A stretch of 64,000 nt of DNA from Streptomyces sp. NRRL F-6131. GTDB lineage: Bacteria > Actinomycetota > Actinomycetes > Streptomycetales > Streptomycetaceae. The notes beneath the pieces were generated by a model. It saw nothing but the letters and a program-made list of their open reading frames with translations. It was not told the DNA's origin and did not search any database. This document shows positions 48,626 to 56,030 of the stretch, piece by piece. How positions within the stretch are numbered: the stretch's first letter is position 1; each line of letters starts with the position of its first letter. Position numbers and translations under genes: made by a program. The stretch lies in contig JOHN01000027.1 in assembly GCA_000719695.1 (NCBI GenBank), positions 1 through 64,000 on the forward strand. Reading direction: 5' to 3'.

Positions 48626-49636
48626 TCACGGGATCACCACCAGCCGGCCGGTGGTGGTGCCGTCGGCGACCCGCTGGACGGCGTCGGGGACGGCGTCGAA
48701 CGGCAGCCGGGCGGTGACCAGGGGCCGGACCACCCCCTTGGCCGCGAGCTCGGTCAGCTCCCGGTGCACGGCGCGGACGGCCTGCGGGTCGAGGGTCTGG
48801 TAGCGGCCCCAGTGCAGACCGAGGATCGCGTAGTTCTTCACCAGGGCGTGGTTGAGCGCGGGCGCCGGGATCTCGCCACCGGCGAAGCCGACCACCACGA
48901 TCCGGCCCTCGAAGGCGACACAGCGGGTGGAGCCGGTGAAGGCCGCACCGCCGACCGGGTCGAAGACGACGTCGGCACCCCGGCCGCCGGTGGCGGCCTT
49001 GACCGCCGCGACGAAGTCCTCCGAGGTGCGGTCCACCACCAGGTCGGCGCCGAGCGCGCGGGCGGTGGCCGCCTTGCCCGCGCCGCCGACCACGGCGATC
49101 ACCCGGGCGCCGGCCGCCCGGCCGAGCTGGACGGCGGCGCTGCCGACTCCGCCGGCCGCGGCGTGGACCAGCAGCGTCTCGCCGGGGCGCAGCGCGGCGC
49201 GCCGGTGCAGGGCGAACCACGCGGTCTGGTGGCCGATGTGCAGGGCGGCCGCCTCCGCGTCGTCCAGGGACGCGGGGGCCCGGAAGGCGGCGGACGCGTC
49301 GAGCAGCGCGTACTCGGCGAAGGCGCCGTGGGGGAGGACGGGCGTGCCGATCACCCGGTCGCCGGGGCGCCACTCCTCGTCCGGGGGGTTCCCCGGCCCG
49401 GCGGGCGCGGGCCCGGGCTCCACCACCTCGCCGCACAGCTCCACCCCGGGGGTGAACGGCAGCGGCGGCCGCACCTGGTACTGGCCCCGGACCAGCAGCG
49501 CGTCCGGGAAGTTGACGGCCGCCGCCCGGACCCGGACCAGGAGCTGTCCCGGACCGGGCACCGGCCGCGGCGCGTCCTCGACCTGCCGCAGGACGGCGCG
49601 CGGCTCGCCCACCTCGGGTACCTGCCAAGCCCTCAC
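48626..49636 (-). CDS. NADPH:quinone oxidoreductase, zinc-independent MDR family
   Basis: 336 aa. The MDR fold has PGVELCGEVVEPGPAPAG-type substrate domain (AVNFPDALLVRGQYQVRPPLPFTPG-like start), cofactor motif LLVHAAAGGVGSAAVQLGRAAGARVIA and GADVVFDPVGG. No zinc-binding Cys cluster is visible, so it belongs with quinone/enoyl reductases. GTG 49636 overlaps the preceding SDR gene by GTGA. Third gene of an SDR-SDR-MDR operon, so probably an enoyl or quinone reduction step of a catabolic route. Confidence 0.92.
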   Translation of the reverse strand: MRAWQVPEVGEPRAVLRQVEDAPRPVPGPGQLLVRVRAAAVNFPDALLVRGQYQVRPPLPFTPGVELCGEVVEPGPAPAGPGNPPDEEWRPGDRVIGTPVLPHGAFAEYALLDASAAFRAPASLDDAEAAALHIGHQTAWFALHRRAALRPGETLLVHAAAGGVGSAAVQLGRAAGARVIAVVGGAGKAATARALGADLVVDRTSEDFVAAVKAATGGRGADVVFDPVGGAAFTGSTRCVAFEGRIVVVGFAGGEIPAPALNHALVKNYAILGLHWGRYQTLDPQAVRAVHRELTELAAKGVVRPLVTARLPFDAVPDAVQRVADGTTTGRLVVIP

Positions 49637-50532
49637 AGTGCTCCCTCCTGCTCCAGCTGCCGCTGGAGACGGTTCATCCCGGCCAGCCAGCGGTCCGGGT
49701 CCCCGGCGCGGGCGGTGGCGTAGTCGGCGACCTCGGGGTGCGGCAGGACCAGGAAGCGGTCCGCCGCCAGGGCGTCGAGCAGCGTCGCCGCGACCTGCGC
49801 CGGCTCCAGGGCGGTGGGCGCGAGCAGTGCCTCGCCGACCGCGCCGGTGCTCGCCAGCATCGCGGTGCGCACGCCCTGCGGGCAGAGCGCGTGGACCCGC
49901 AGCCCGCGGTGGCGGTAGGTGGCGGCGAGCCACTCGGCGAAGGCGAGCGCGCCGTGCTTGGTGACCGCGTACGGGGCCGAGCCGAGCATGGTGAGCAGCC
50001 CGGCCGCCGAGACGGTGGCGACGAACCGGCCGCTGCCGCGCTCCAGCCAGCGGGGGAGGAGCAGGTCGGCGGCCCGGACGTGGGCCAGGACGTTGACCTC
50101 CCAGGCGGCGGTCCAGGCGGCGACCGGCGCGTCCGCGCCGCCGACCGGGGCGACGCCCGCGTTGGCGCACCAGACGTCGAGCTCGGCGCCCTCCCGGGCG
50201 AGGACGGTGCGGGCGGCGTCGACCAGGGCGGCGATCCCGTCGACGGAGGCGGCGTCCCCGGGGAGGGCGGTGCCGCCGCAGTCGGCGGCGACCGCGCGGG
50301 CGGCGTCACCGTCGAGGTCGTTGACCACCACCCGGGCGCCGGCGGCCGCGAAGGCACGGGCCACGGCGGCGCCGATGCCCCGGCCGGCGCCGGTGACCAC
50401 CACGCCCTGCCCGGCGAACCCGACCTCCGCGGCGGCTTCCGGGCCGGCCTCCGCGCCGGTGTCCGGGCCGGCTTCCGGGCCGGCTTCCGGGCCGGGTTCC
50501 GGGTCGGGGGAGGTGCCGTCGGGGGCGCTCAC
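49633..50532 (-). CDS. SDR family oxidoreductase with low-complexity N-terminus
   Basis: 299 aa. After about 40 residues of repeated Glu/Ala/Gly/Pro (12-bp DNA repeats), the classical SDR core begins: VVVTGAGRGIGAAVARAFAAAG (TGxxxGxG), DVWCANAGVAP (NAG), Ser in TVSAAGLL and YAVTKHGAL (YxxxK). GTG 50532 overlaps the upstream SDR gene by GTGA, and the stop overlaps the quinone reductase the same way. Substrate unknown. The repeated N-terminus is not part of the SDR fold and may vary in length. Confidence 0.9.
   Translation of the reverse strand: MSAPDGTSPDPEPGPEAGPEAGPDTGAEAGPEAAAEVGFAGQGVVVTGAGRGIGAAVARAFAAAGARVVVNDLDGDAARAVAADCGGTALPGDAASVDGIAALVDAARTVLAREGAELDVWCANAGVAPVGGADAPVAAWTAAWEVNVLAHVRAADLLLPRWLERGSGRFVATVSAAGLLTMLGSAPYAVTKHGALAFAEWLAATYRHRGLRVHALCPQGVRTAMLASTGAVGEALLAPTALEPAQVAATLLDALAADRFLVLPHPEVADYATARAGDPDRWLAGMNRLQRQLEQEGAL
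50438..50506 (-). repeat. 12-bp degenerate repeat encoding the Glu-Ala-Gly-Pro N-terminus
   Basis: Units close to TCCGGGCCGGCT repeated about five times, in frame with the second SDR gene. Confidence 0.75.
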
Positions 50533-51284
50533 AGGCCGCCGCCGAGGGTGACCCCGCCGTCCAGGACCACGGTCTGGCCGGTGATCCACGCGGCGTCGGG
50601 GGAGAGCAGGAACGCCACCGCGCCGGCGACGTCCTCGGGCACCCCGAGCCGGCCCAGCGGGTAGGCGGCGGCGACCTGGTCCTCGCGGCCCTCGTACAGC
50701 GCCTCGGCGAACCTGGTCTTGACGACGGCGGGGGCGACCGCGTTGACCCGGATGCCCTGGCCGCCCAGCTCGGCGGCGAGTTCGGCGGTGAGCCGGATCA
50801 GCGCGGCCTTGGAGACCCCGTACATGCCGATGCCGAGCGAGGCGCGGATGCCGGCCACCGAGGCGACGTTGACCACCGAGCCGCCGTGCTCGCCCATCCA
50901 GGCGGCGTGCGCGCGGCGGGTCCAGGCGAGCGGTGCCAGCACGTTGACCGCGAAGATCTTCGCGGCGGCGGCCTCGTCGACGGTGAGGACCGGACCGTAC
51001 ACCGGGTTGATGCCGGTGTTGTTGACCAGGTGGTCGAGCCGTCCGAAGGCCTCCACGGTGCGGGTGACGGCCTCCTCCTGGTGGGCCGGGTCGTCGGCCT
51101 TGCCGGCGACCCCGATGGCGACCTCGGGGCCGCCGAGGTCCTGGACCGCCTCGGCGAGCGGTTCCGGGGTGCGGGCGGTCAGACAGACCTTGGCCCCCCG
51201 GGCGACCAGCTCGCGCGCGATGCCGAGGCCGATGCCCCGGCTCGATCCGGTGACGACGGCCACCCGGCCCTTGAAGGAGTGCAC
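50529..51284 (-). CDS. SDR family oxidoreductase (FabG-like; LvaD-type role proposed)
   Basis: 251 aa. Complete SDR signature: VAVVTGSSRGIGLGIARELV, LDHLVNNTGINP (NNTG in place of NNAG), Ser in NVASVAGIRAS and the active site YGVSKAALI, ending GQTVVLDGGVTLGGG. First gene of a three-gene operon with GTGA overlaps. GTG 51284 or GTG 51287 are equally possible; AAAGGA lies 5-8 nt upstream. The shared 22-bp operator lies 63 bp upstream. In levulinate catabolism an SDR (LvaD) reduces the 4-keto-acyl-CoA before phosphorylation; a similar step is proposed here because of the shared operator. Confidence 0.9.
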   Translation of the reverse strand: MHSFKGRVAVVTGSSRGIGLGIARELVARGAKVCLTARTPEPLAEAVQDLGGPEVAIGVAGKADDPAHQEEAVTRTVEAFGRLDHLVNNTGINPVYGPVLTVDEAAAAKIFAVNVLAPLAWTRRAHAAWMGEHGGSVVNVASVAGIRASLGIGMYGVSKAALIRLTAELAAELGGQGIRVNAVAPAVVKTRFAEALYEGREDQVAAAYPLGRLGVPEDVAGAVAFLLSPDAAWITGQTVVLDGGVTLGGGL

Positions 51285-51346
51285 CACGGGGGTCCTTTCG
51301 GCGTGGAGGGCGGCCGACCGGCTGACCGGGCCGCAGACGGGGGCGC

Positions 51347-51368
51347 TGACTAAGCGCTTGCTCAGCAT
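51347..51368. promoter_or_regulatory. Operator-like element, copy 2 (core TGACTAAGCGCTTGCTCA)
   Basis: Reverse complement of 43199-43220 over 22 bp with no mismatch. It lies between the SDR operon and the divergent TetR gene, the expected place for an operator serving both. Confidence 0.78.
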
Positions 51369-51574
51369 GGTGTCGGTGCGGGACCCTGTCAACAGCCCAC
51401 CGGGCCCACGGTTCGGGCCGCCGGGCCTGCGGTCCGGGCCCGCCGGGCCTGCGGTCCGGGGCCGCCGGCCACGAGTCCGGGTCCGCTCGGGCACGGGGCC
51501 GGGGCGCCCGAGGGCCCGCCCCGGGGCGAACGCCCGTACGACTGCCCGGACGACCGATCTGCGAGGATGGCGCC

Positions 51575-52204
51575 ATGACCAGCACGCCCATCGCCGAGCT
51601 CTGGCCCACCCTGCCCGGTGGCGCCGACACCCGCCCGGAGGCGGCGTACCGGCTGCTCCGGGCCGCCGTCGAGTCCTTCGCCGAGCGCGGCTTCCACGCC
51701 ACCACCACCCGGGACATCGCCACCGGTGCCGGGATGAGCCCGGCCGCGCTCTACATCCACTACCCGTCCAAGGCGGCCCTGCTGGCCGAGATCAGCCGGG
51801 CCGGGCACGCGGCGGCGCTCGGCCTGGTCCGGGAGGCGGTCGCCGGCGGGGGCGACCCGGTGGCCCGGATGCGGCGGCTGGTCGAGGATTTCACCGCCTG
51901 GCACGCCCGGGCCCGGACGGTCGGCCGGGTGGTCAACTACGAGCTGCACGCGCTCCCCGAGGAGGACTACGCGGCGGTCGCGGCGCTGCGGCTGGACATC
52001 GAGCGGGAGGTCACCGCGCTGATCGAGGCGGGCCTGGCGGCCGGGCTCTTCGAGGTCGCCGAGGTGCGCACCGCCGCCCGCGCGATCACCTCGCTCGGGA
52101 TCGACGTGTCCCGCTGGTACACCGACCGCAGCAGCGAGACGCCCGAGGAACTCGGCCGCCGCTACGGCGAGTTGGTGCTCCGGATGCTGGGCGCCGCCGG
52201 TTGA
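51575..52204 (+). CDS. TetR-family regulator, predicted controller of both AAGCGCTT-element units
   Basis: 209 aa. HTH at about 20-65 (AYRLLRAAVESFAERGFHATTTRDIATGAGMSPAALYIHYPSKAALLAEI, seen as ERGFHATTTRDIA and MSPAALYIHYPSK), then a C-terminal ligand domain (VGRVVNYELHALPEEDYAAVAALR). The IHYPSK ending and the NYELHAL-P-DYAAV stretch are usual for TetR regulators of acyl-CoA catabolism in actinomycetes. It is divergent from the SDR operon, sharing 290 bp with the 22-bp element. Ligand likely an acyl-CoA; inferred. Confidence 0.9.
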   Translation: MTSTPIAELWPTLPGGADTRPEAAYRLLRAAVESFAERGFHATTTRDIATGAGMSPAALYIHYPSKAALLAEISRAGHAAALGLVREAVAGGGDPVARMRRLVEDFTAWHARARTVGRVVNYELHALPEEDYAAVAALRLDIEREVTALIEAGLAAGLFEVAEVRTAARAITSLGIDVSRWYTDRSSETPEELGRRYGELVLRMLGAAG

Positions 52205-52238
52205 CCGCGAGGTCGGCCGGTCGTTCCCGGGGCAGCGG

Positions 52239-53108
52239 TCAGCCGTCCTTGACGGCCGTGTGCACCATCCACGCGACGTGGTGGCGCAGCTCGTACATCT
52301 CCACCGTGGAGCGCAGCCCCAGCCACTGCTCGGTCACCCCCAACCGCCGCAGCGCCGCGTACGGCACCCGGAAGTACGCGTACAGCGCCTCCGTGGTCGG
52401 CAGGTAGTACGGCGTGGCGTCGAGCTCCTCCTCCAGGCGGAAGCCGGCCCCGGTGATCAGCCCGCCGATCGTCCGGGTGGTGTAGCGCCGGGCGCCGGGC
52501 AGCACCATCGCGTCCAGGTACGGCTCCAGCAGCGCGTGCTGCGGGTCGGGCATCTCGTCGCGCGGGACGGCGGCCGGGCCGAGCAGCACCAGCCGCCCGC
52601 CGGGCCGCAGCAGCCGGTGGAACTCCGCCAGGGCGCGCGCCGGGTCGTAGGCGTGGCAGAGCGTCTCCATCGAGTAGACGCCGTCGAAGGAGGCGTCGGG
52701 GTACTCGAGGTCGTGGAAGTCGCCCCAGGCGAAGGTGGTGCGGTCCTCCAGGGCGGCCCGGGCGCTCAGCCTGCGGGCCTCGCGGACGTGGAAGTCCATG
52801 ATGTCGACGCCGGTGATCCGCAGTCCGAAGCGGGCCGCCATCTGGCGCGCCACCACCCCGGAGCCGCTGCCGGCGTCCAGGACCCGGGAGTTGTGCGGCA
52901 GGGCGAGCTTGCGGCCGAGCACTCCCTCCAGCTGGCGCTGCGCCCGCCAGCAGCGCCACTTGGACTGGCCGGGCTCGGTCCAGCCCCAGTGCCGGGCGCG
53001 GCGGCAGACCAGGGTGTAGAAGGCCCGGTGGCCGACGGTGCCGTAGACCCGCCGCAGCCCGCCGAGATCGAGCTCGCCGCCGACCTCGCCGCCGACCTCT
53101 CCGATCAT
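52239..53108 (-). CDS. Class I SAM-dependent methyltransferase (sterol/MPBQ-methyltransferase-like)
   Basis: 289 aa. SAM motif I VLDAGSGSGVVARQMAARFG near 80, motif II ITGVDIMDFHV, post-I DFHDLEYPDASFDGVYSMETLCHAYDP and motif III LLRPGGRLVLLGPA. An N-terminal part rich in aromatic residues (FYTLVCRRARHWGWTEPGQSKW) resembles methyltransferases acting on lipids or polyketides. ATG 53108 and the adjacent GTG 53111 are both possible. The C-terminal ~100 residues (YYLPTTEALYAYFRVP) are not typical of ubiE. Substrate unknown. Confidence 0.88.
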   Translation of the reverse strand: MIGEVGGEVGGELDLGGLRRVYGTVGHRAFYTLVCRRARHWGWTEPGQSKWRCWRAQRQLEGVLGRKLALPHNSRVLDAGSGSGVVARQMAARFGLRITGVDIMDFHVREARRLSARAALEDRTTFAWGDFHDLEYPDASFDGVYSMETLCHAYDPARALAEFHRLLRPGGRLVLLGPAAVPRDEMPDPQHALLEPYLDAMVLPGARRYTTRTIGGLITGAGFRLEEELDATPYYLPTTEALYAYFRVPYAALRRLGVTEQWLGLRSTVEMYELRHHVAWMVHTAVKDG

Positions 53109-53237
53109 CACACTCGCCCGGCCTTCCGCTGGTCCGCGCCCTTGCCGTCCCGGTCACGCTACCGAGGGGGCGGGGGCGGCGCCGGTCCGGTGCGGCCGGA
53201 CGGGCGGTCCGGGCGGTTCAGCCGGGGTCAGTCGGTG

Positions 53238-53582
53238 TCAGCCGGTGTCGGTCCGGGTGGTGGCCGGGGCGGCGGCGAGCAGGGCGTCGAGCAGTCCGGG
53301 GAAGCGCGCGTCGAGGTCGGCCCGGCGCAGCGAGACGTAGCGGTTGCGTCCGGCGACCCGGGTGCTGGTGACGCCGGCCTCGCGCAACACCCGCATGTGG
53401 TGGGAGACGGTCGACTTGTGCAGGTGGTCGAGGCCGAGGTGGCGCGGGTCGCAGGAGTGCTCGGCGCCGTCGGCGTAGCTGGTCAGCAGGCGCATCCGGA
53501 CCGGGTCGCCGAGCGCGTGCAGCACGGTGACCAGGTCGATCTCGGCGGTGGGGGGCTGGGGCAGCCGCTCGTGGTCGGTCAT
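53238..53582 (-). CDS. ArsR-family transcriptional regulator
   Basis: 114 aa. Winged HTH: VLHALGDPVRMRLLTSYADG, then LDHLHKSTVSHHMRVLREAGVTSTRVAGRNRYVSL with the STVSHHMRVLREAG recognition helix. One Cys in EHSCDPRHLGL and a His-rich helix are present but do not form the CVC metal box, so a non-metal signal is possible. It is divergent from an MFS pump, sharing a promoter region with a GTTTGAC...GTCAAAC inverted repeat; probably represses the pump and itself. Confidence 0.9.
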   Translation of the reverse strand: MTDHERLPQPPTAEIDLVTVLHALGDPVRMRLLTSYADGAEHSCDPRHLGLDHLHKSTVSHHMRVLREAGVTSTRVAGRNRYVSLRRADLDARFPGLLDALLAAAPATTRTDTG

Positions 53583-53583
53583 G

Positions 53584-53629
53584 GTTTGACAATCATCCAC
53601 CAATCCGTACTGTTTGGCGAGCGTCAAAC
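53584..53629. promoter_or_regulatory. Divergent promoter/operator, ArsR and MFS
   Basis: GTTTGAC (53584-53590) and GTCAAAC (53623-53629) form a 7-bp inverted repeat. Within it a plus-strand promoter reads TTGACA (53586-53591), a 16-bp spacer, TACTGT (53608-53613). The minus strand has TTGACG at 53627-53622. The arms overlap both -35 elements, so one regulator could block both promoters. Confidence 0.6.
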
Positions 53630-53661
53630 TGTTGCCCTTCCGTCCAACAATGCGTCCGCGT

Positions 53662-53709
53662 CCGACCATGCGCCCGACCATGCGCCCAGCCATGCGCCCC
53701 GCCATGCGT
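53662..53709 (+). repeat. 12-bp tandem repeat x4 in the MFS 5' leader
   Basis: Units CCGACCATGCGC, CCGACCATGCGC, CCAGCCATGCGC, CCCGCCATGCGT. Each contains an ATG. They lie between the promoter and GTG 53756 and would form out-of-frame starts. Confidence 0.85.
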
Positions 53710-53755
53710 CCGACAGCCGCATCCGGTGACGCCCGTCCGTTCCTGGGGGATCCAC

Positions 53756-55003
53756 GTGCCCGTCCGCCTGCTCCTGCTCGCCCTCGGCACCTTCGCCGTC
53801 GGCACCGACACCATGGTGATGGCCGGCATCCTCGGCCCGATCGCCGGCGACCTCGGCGTCTCGGTCACCGCCGCCGGCCAGCTGGTGACCGTCTTCGCCC
53901 TCGGCTACGCCCTGCTCGCCCCGCCCCTCGCCGCCCTCACCGCTCGCTGGCCGCGCCGTCGGCTGCTGCTCACGGCGCTCGCCGTGTTCGCCGCGGCCAA
54001 CGCGCTCAGCGCGCTCGCGCCCTCCTGCGGCACGCTGCTCGCCACCCGCGTCCTGGCCGCTGCGGGCGCCGCCCTCTACACCCCGACCGCCAACGCCGTG
54101 GCCACCACCCTGGTCGCCCCCGAACGGCGCGGCCGGGCGCTGGCCACCGTCCTCGGCGGCATGACCGTCGCCACCGCCCTCGGCGTCCCGCTCGGCACCT
54201 GGATCGGGCGCACCGACTGGCGGCTGACGATGTGGCTGGTCGCGGCGCTCGGCGCGGTCGCCCTGGCCGGCCTGGCCCTGCTGCTGCGCGAACTGCCCGC
54301 CCCCGCCGCCGCCCCGGGCCTGCGGGACCGGCTGGCGCCGCTGCGCGACCGGCGGGTGCTCGGCGCGGCGGCGACCACGCTGGTCTTCTTCCTCGCCTTC
54401 CAGACCGTCTACATCTACCTGGCCACCGCGATCGCCCCGGCCACCGGCGGGCGCGCGGACCGGCTGAGCCTGGTCCTTCTGGTCTCCGGCCTCGCCTCGG
54501 TGGCGGGCAGCTGGCTGGGCGGGCGGCTGGTCGACCGGGTCGGCGTCCGGCGGGTGCTGCTCGTCGGCAGCGCGGTGGCCGCGGTCGCGTTCACCGCGCT
54601 GCCGTGGGCGGGGCGCTCGATGCCCGGCGCGCTGGCCTACGCCGTGGTGACGCCGCTGGCCGGCTGGGCGGTCTCGGTCGCCCTGCCGCACCGGCTGGCC
54701 TCGCTCGACCCGGCCAACGCCCAGCTGCTGATCTCGCTCAACAGCAGCGCCCTCTACCTGGGCACGGCCGCTGGTGGCGCGGTCGGCAGCGCCGCCGTCG
54801 CGGTGTTCGGCGGGCGGTGGTTCCCGCTGGCGGCGGCCGTGCTCGCCCTGGTCGCGGCGGCCACTGCCGGGGTTGCCACCCGCGGCACGGCCCCCGTCCG
54901 TCCCGGTGCGGCGGGGACCTCGGGGACCTCGGGGGCCGCGGGGGCGCCGGGGACGACGGGGGCGACGGCCCGGCGCCGGGAGCCCACGCCGTCCGGGCGC
55001 TGA
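53756..55003 (+). CDS. MFS transporter, DHA1-type (chloramphenicol/arabinose efflux-like)
   Basis: 415 aa, about 12 membrane helices. Helix 1 LLLLALGTFAVGTDTMVMAGILGPIAGDLGVSVTAAG is the typical DHA1 start (VGTDTMVMAGIL), loop 2-3 has RWPRRRLLL, motif C-like GGMTVATALGVPLGTWIG follows helix 4, and the second half has GSWLGGRLVDRVGVRRVLL. GTG 53756 is chosen with GGGGGA 5 nt upstream; the earlier GTG 53726 lacks a site. Divergent from the ArsR gene, hence probably inducible. Efflux substrate unknown. It ends 16 bp from the convergent ScbR-like gene. Confidence 0.9.
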   Translation: MPVRLLLLALGTFAVGTDTMVMAGILGPIAGDLGVSVTAAGQLVTVFALGYALLAPPLAALTARWPRRRLLLTALAVFAAANALSALAPSCGTLLATRVLAAAGAALYTPTANAVATTLVAPERRGRALATVLGGMTVATALGVPLGTWIGRTDWRLTMWLVAALGAVALAGLALLLRELPAPAAAPGLRDRLAPLRDRRVLGAAATTLVFFLAFQTVYIYLATAIAPATGGRADRLSLVLLVSGLASVAGSWLGGRLVDRVGVRRVLLVGSAVAAVAFTALPWAGRSMPGALAYAVVTPLAGWAVSVALPHRLASLDPANAQLLISLNSSALYLGTAAGGAVGSAAVAVFGGRWFPLAAAVLALVAAATAGVATRGTAPVRPGAAGTSGTSGAAGAPGTTGATARRREPTPSGR

Positions 55004-55019
55004 CCCCGGCCCTCTCACC

Positions 55020-55718
55020 TCACTCGGCGCGGATCGCCCGGACCAGCAACTCGGCCGTCTCCGACCAGCGTTCGACGAGGTCCGCCCGCTCGTGCAGGAC
55101 GTCCGAGATGTGCTGGGTGCCGAAGAACGCGGCCACCAGCGACCGGGCCGCCGCCTGCGGCGAGACCCCCGCCCGCAGCTCGCCCGCCGCCTCGGCACCG
55201 GCCAGCAGGCTGGCGAGCAGCTCGGTCCAGTCCACGTACGGGGTCGGCAACTCGGCGCCGATCTGCGGGCGTTCGATCTGCAGCCGGGCGCCCGCCCGGA
55301 CGACGATGTCGTCCCGGAAGGCGGTGGCCGCGCCCGCCAGCACGCGCACCGCGGTCTCCAGCGGCCCGTGCCCCTCGGCGGTGACCTCCGTCAGCAGCAA
55401 CGGCCAGCGGGCGTAGTGCTGTTCGACCACGGCGACGGCCAGCGCCTCCTTGGTCGGGTAGTGGAAGTAGACGGCGCCCTTGGTCATCCCCACCCGGTCG
55501 GCCACGTCCTGCATCGAGGTGTGGCGGAAGCCCCTGGCCGCGAACAGCTCGGCCGCGGCGGTCAGTGCCAGCAGCCTGGTCCGGGCCGCCCGGTCCTGCT
55601 TGGGATCGGGGCCCCGGCGGGTGGCGATCGGCCGGACCCGGAAGGCCCCGGCCGGTCCGGCTCCGGGGTCGGCCTCGGGACCGGCTTCGGGTCTGGTCTC
55701 GGATTCGAGCTCGGGCAC
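55020..55718 (-). CDS. ScbR/ArpA-type gamma-butyrolactone receptor homologue (TetR family)
   Basis: 232 aa. A 40-residue Pro/Glu-rich N-terminus precedes the receptor-type HTH, KQDRAARTRLLALTAAAELFAARG, then GMTKGAVYFHYPTKEALA. The ligand domain has DIVVRAGARLQIERP, TPYVDWTELLASLL, and AAFFGTQHISDVL with the family's conserved Trp and Gln-His/Val region. KQDRA-RTR, VRAGxRLxxE and FFGTQHxS are typical of ScbR-family autoregulator receptors. GTG 55718 has GAGGAG 6 nt upstream. No synthase gene (AfsA/ScbA) is in the window, so it may sense a ligand made elsewhere. Confidence 0.88.
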   Translation of the reverse strand: MPELESETRPEAGPEADPGAGPAGAFRVRPIATRRGPDPKQDRAARTRLLALTAAAELFAARGFRHTSMQDVADRVGMTKGAVYFHYPTKEALAVAVVEQHYARWPLLLTEVTAEGHGPLETAVRVLAGAATAFRDDIVVRAGARLQIERPQIGAELPTPYVDWTELLASLLAGAEAAGELRAGVSPQAAARSLVAAFFGTQHISDVLHERADLVERWSETAELLVRAIRAE

Positions 55719-56030
55719 GGTCGGCTCCTCGGTGGTGGGGGCGGAGGTCGGTGCGGACTGTCGGTGCCGGCTCGTGCTCGATGACGGCGTTTCGGACAGG
55801 GCGGCGGGAAGGTCGCCTCGACGCCAATCCTTCCGGAAGGTAGGTTCCTGAGCTGTCACGCCCGTGGGGGTACCGCAATGTAGCGGTCCCGCGCGGGAGT
55901 TCGCGACCTCGGGGGAGGAAGCATCCTTGAATGTTCCCGGTCGGATCTGAGCAGAACCGGGCGGTGACCGTGCCGCCCCCGAGAACATTCCTTCACCATG
56001 GAATGGTCTCCGGATCCCGAGGAGGGCCGC
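55719..56030. other. Divergent spacer between two TetR genes with repeated motifs
   Basis: 312 bp. Contains the perfect palindrome CCTTCCGGAAGG (55829-55840) and three related motifs: GAATGTTC (55929), its reverse complement GAACATTC (55983) and GAATGGTC (56001). No gene seen. Likely the control region of both regulators. Confidence 0.6.
55829..55840. promoter_or_regulatory. Palindrome CCTTCCGGAAGG, possible autoregulatory element
   Basis: Perfect 12-bp palindrome about 110 bp upstream of the ScbR-like start. Gamma-butyrolactone receptors bind imperfect palindromes centred on CCGG, so it is a candidate site. Confidence 0.4.

Noticed and set aside
53662..53709. Regular 12-bp repeats considered as a CRISPR-like array
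   Set aside because: Units are contiguous with no spacers and there are no cas genes. It is a simple tandem repeat.
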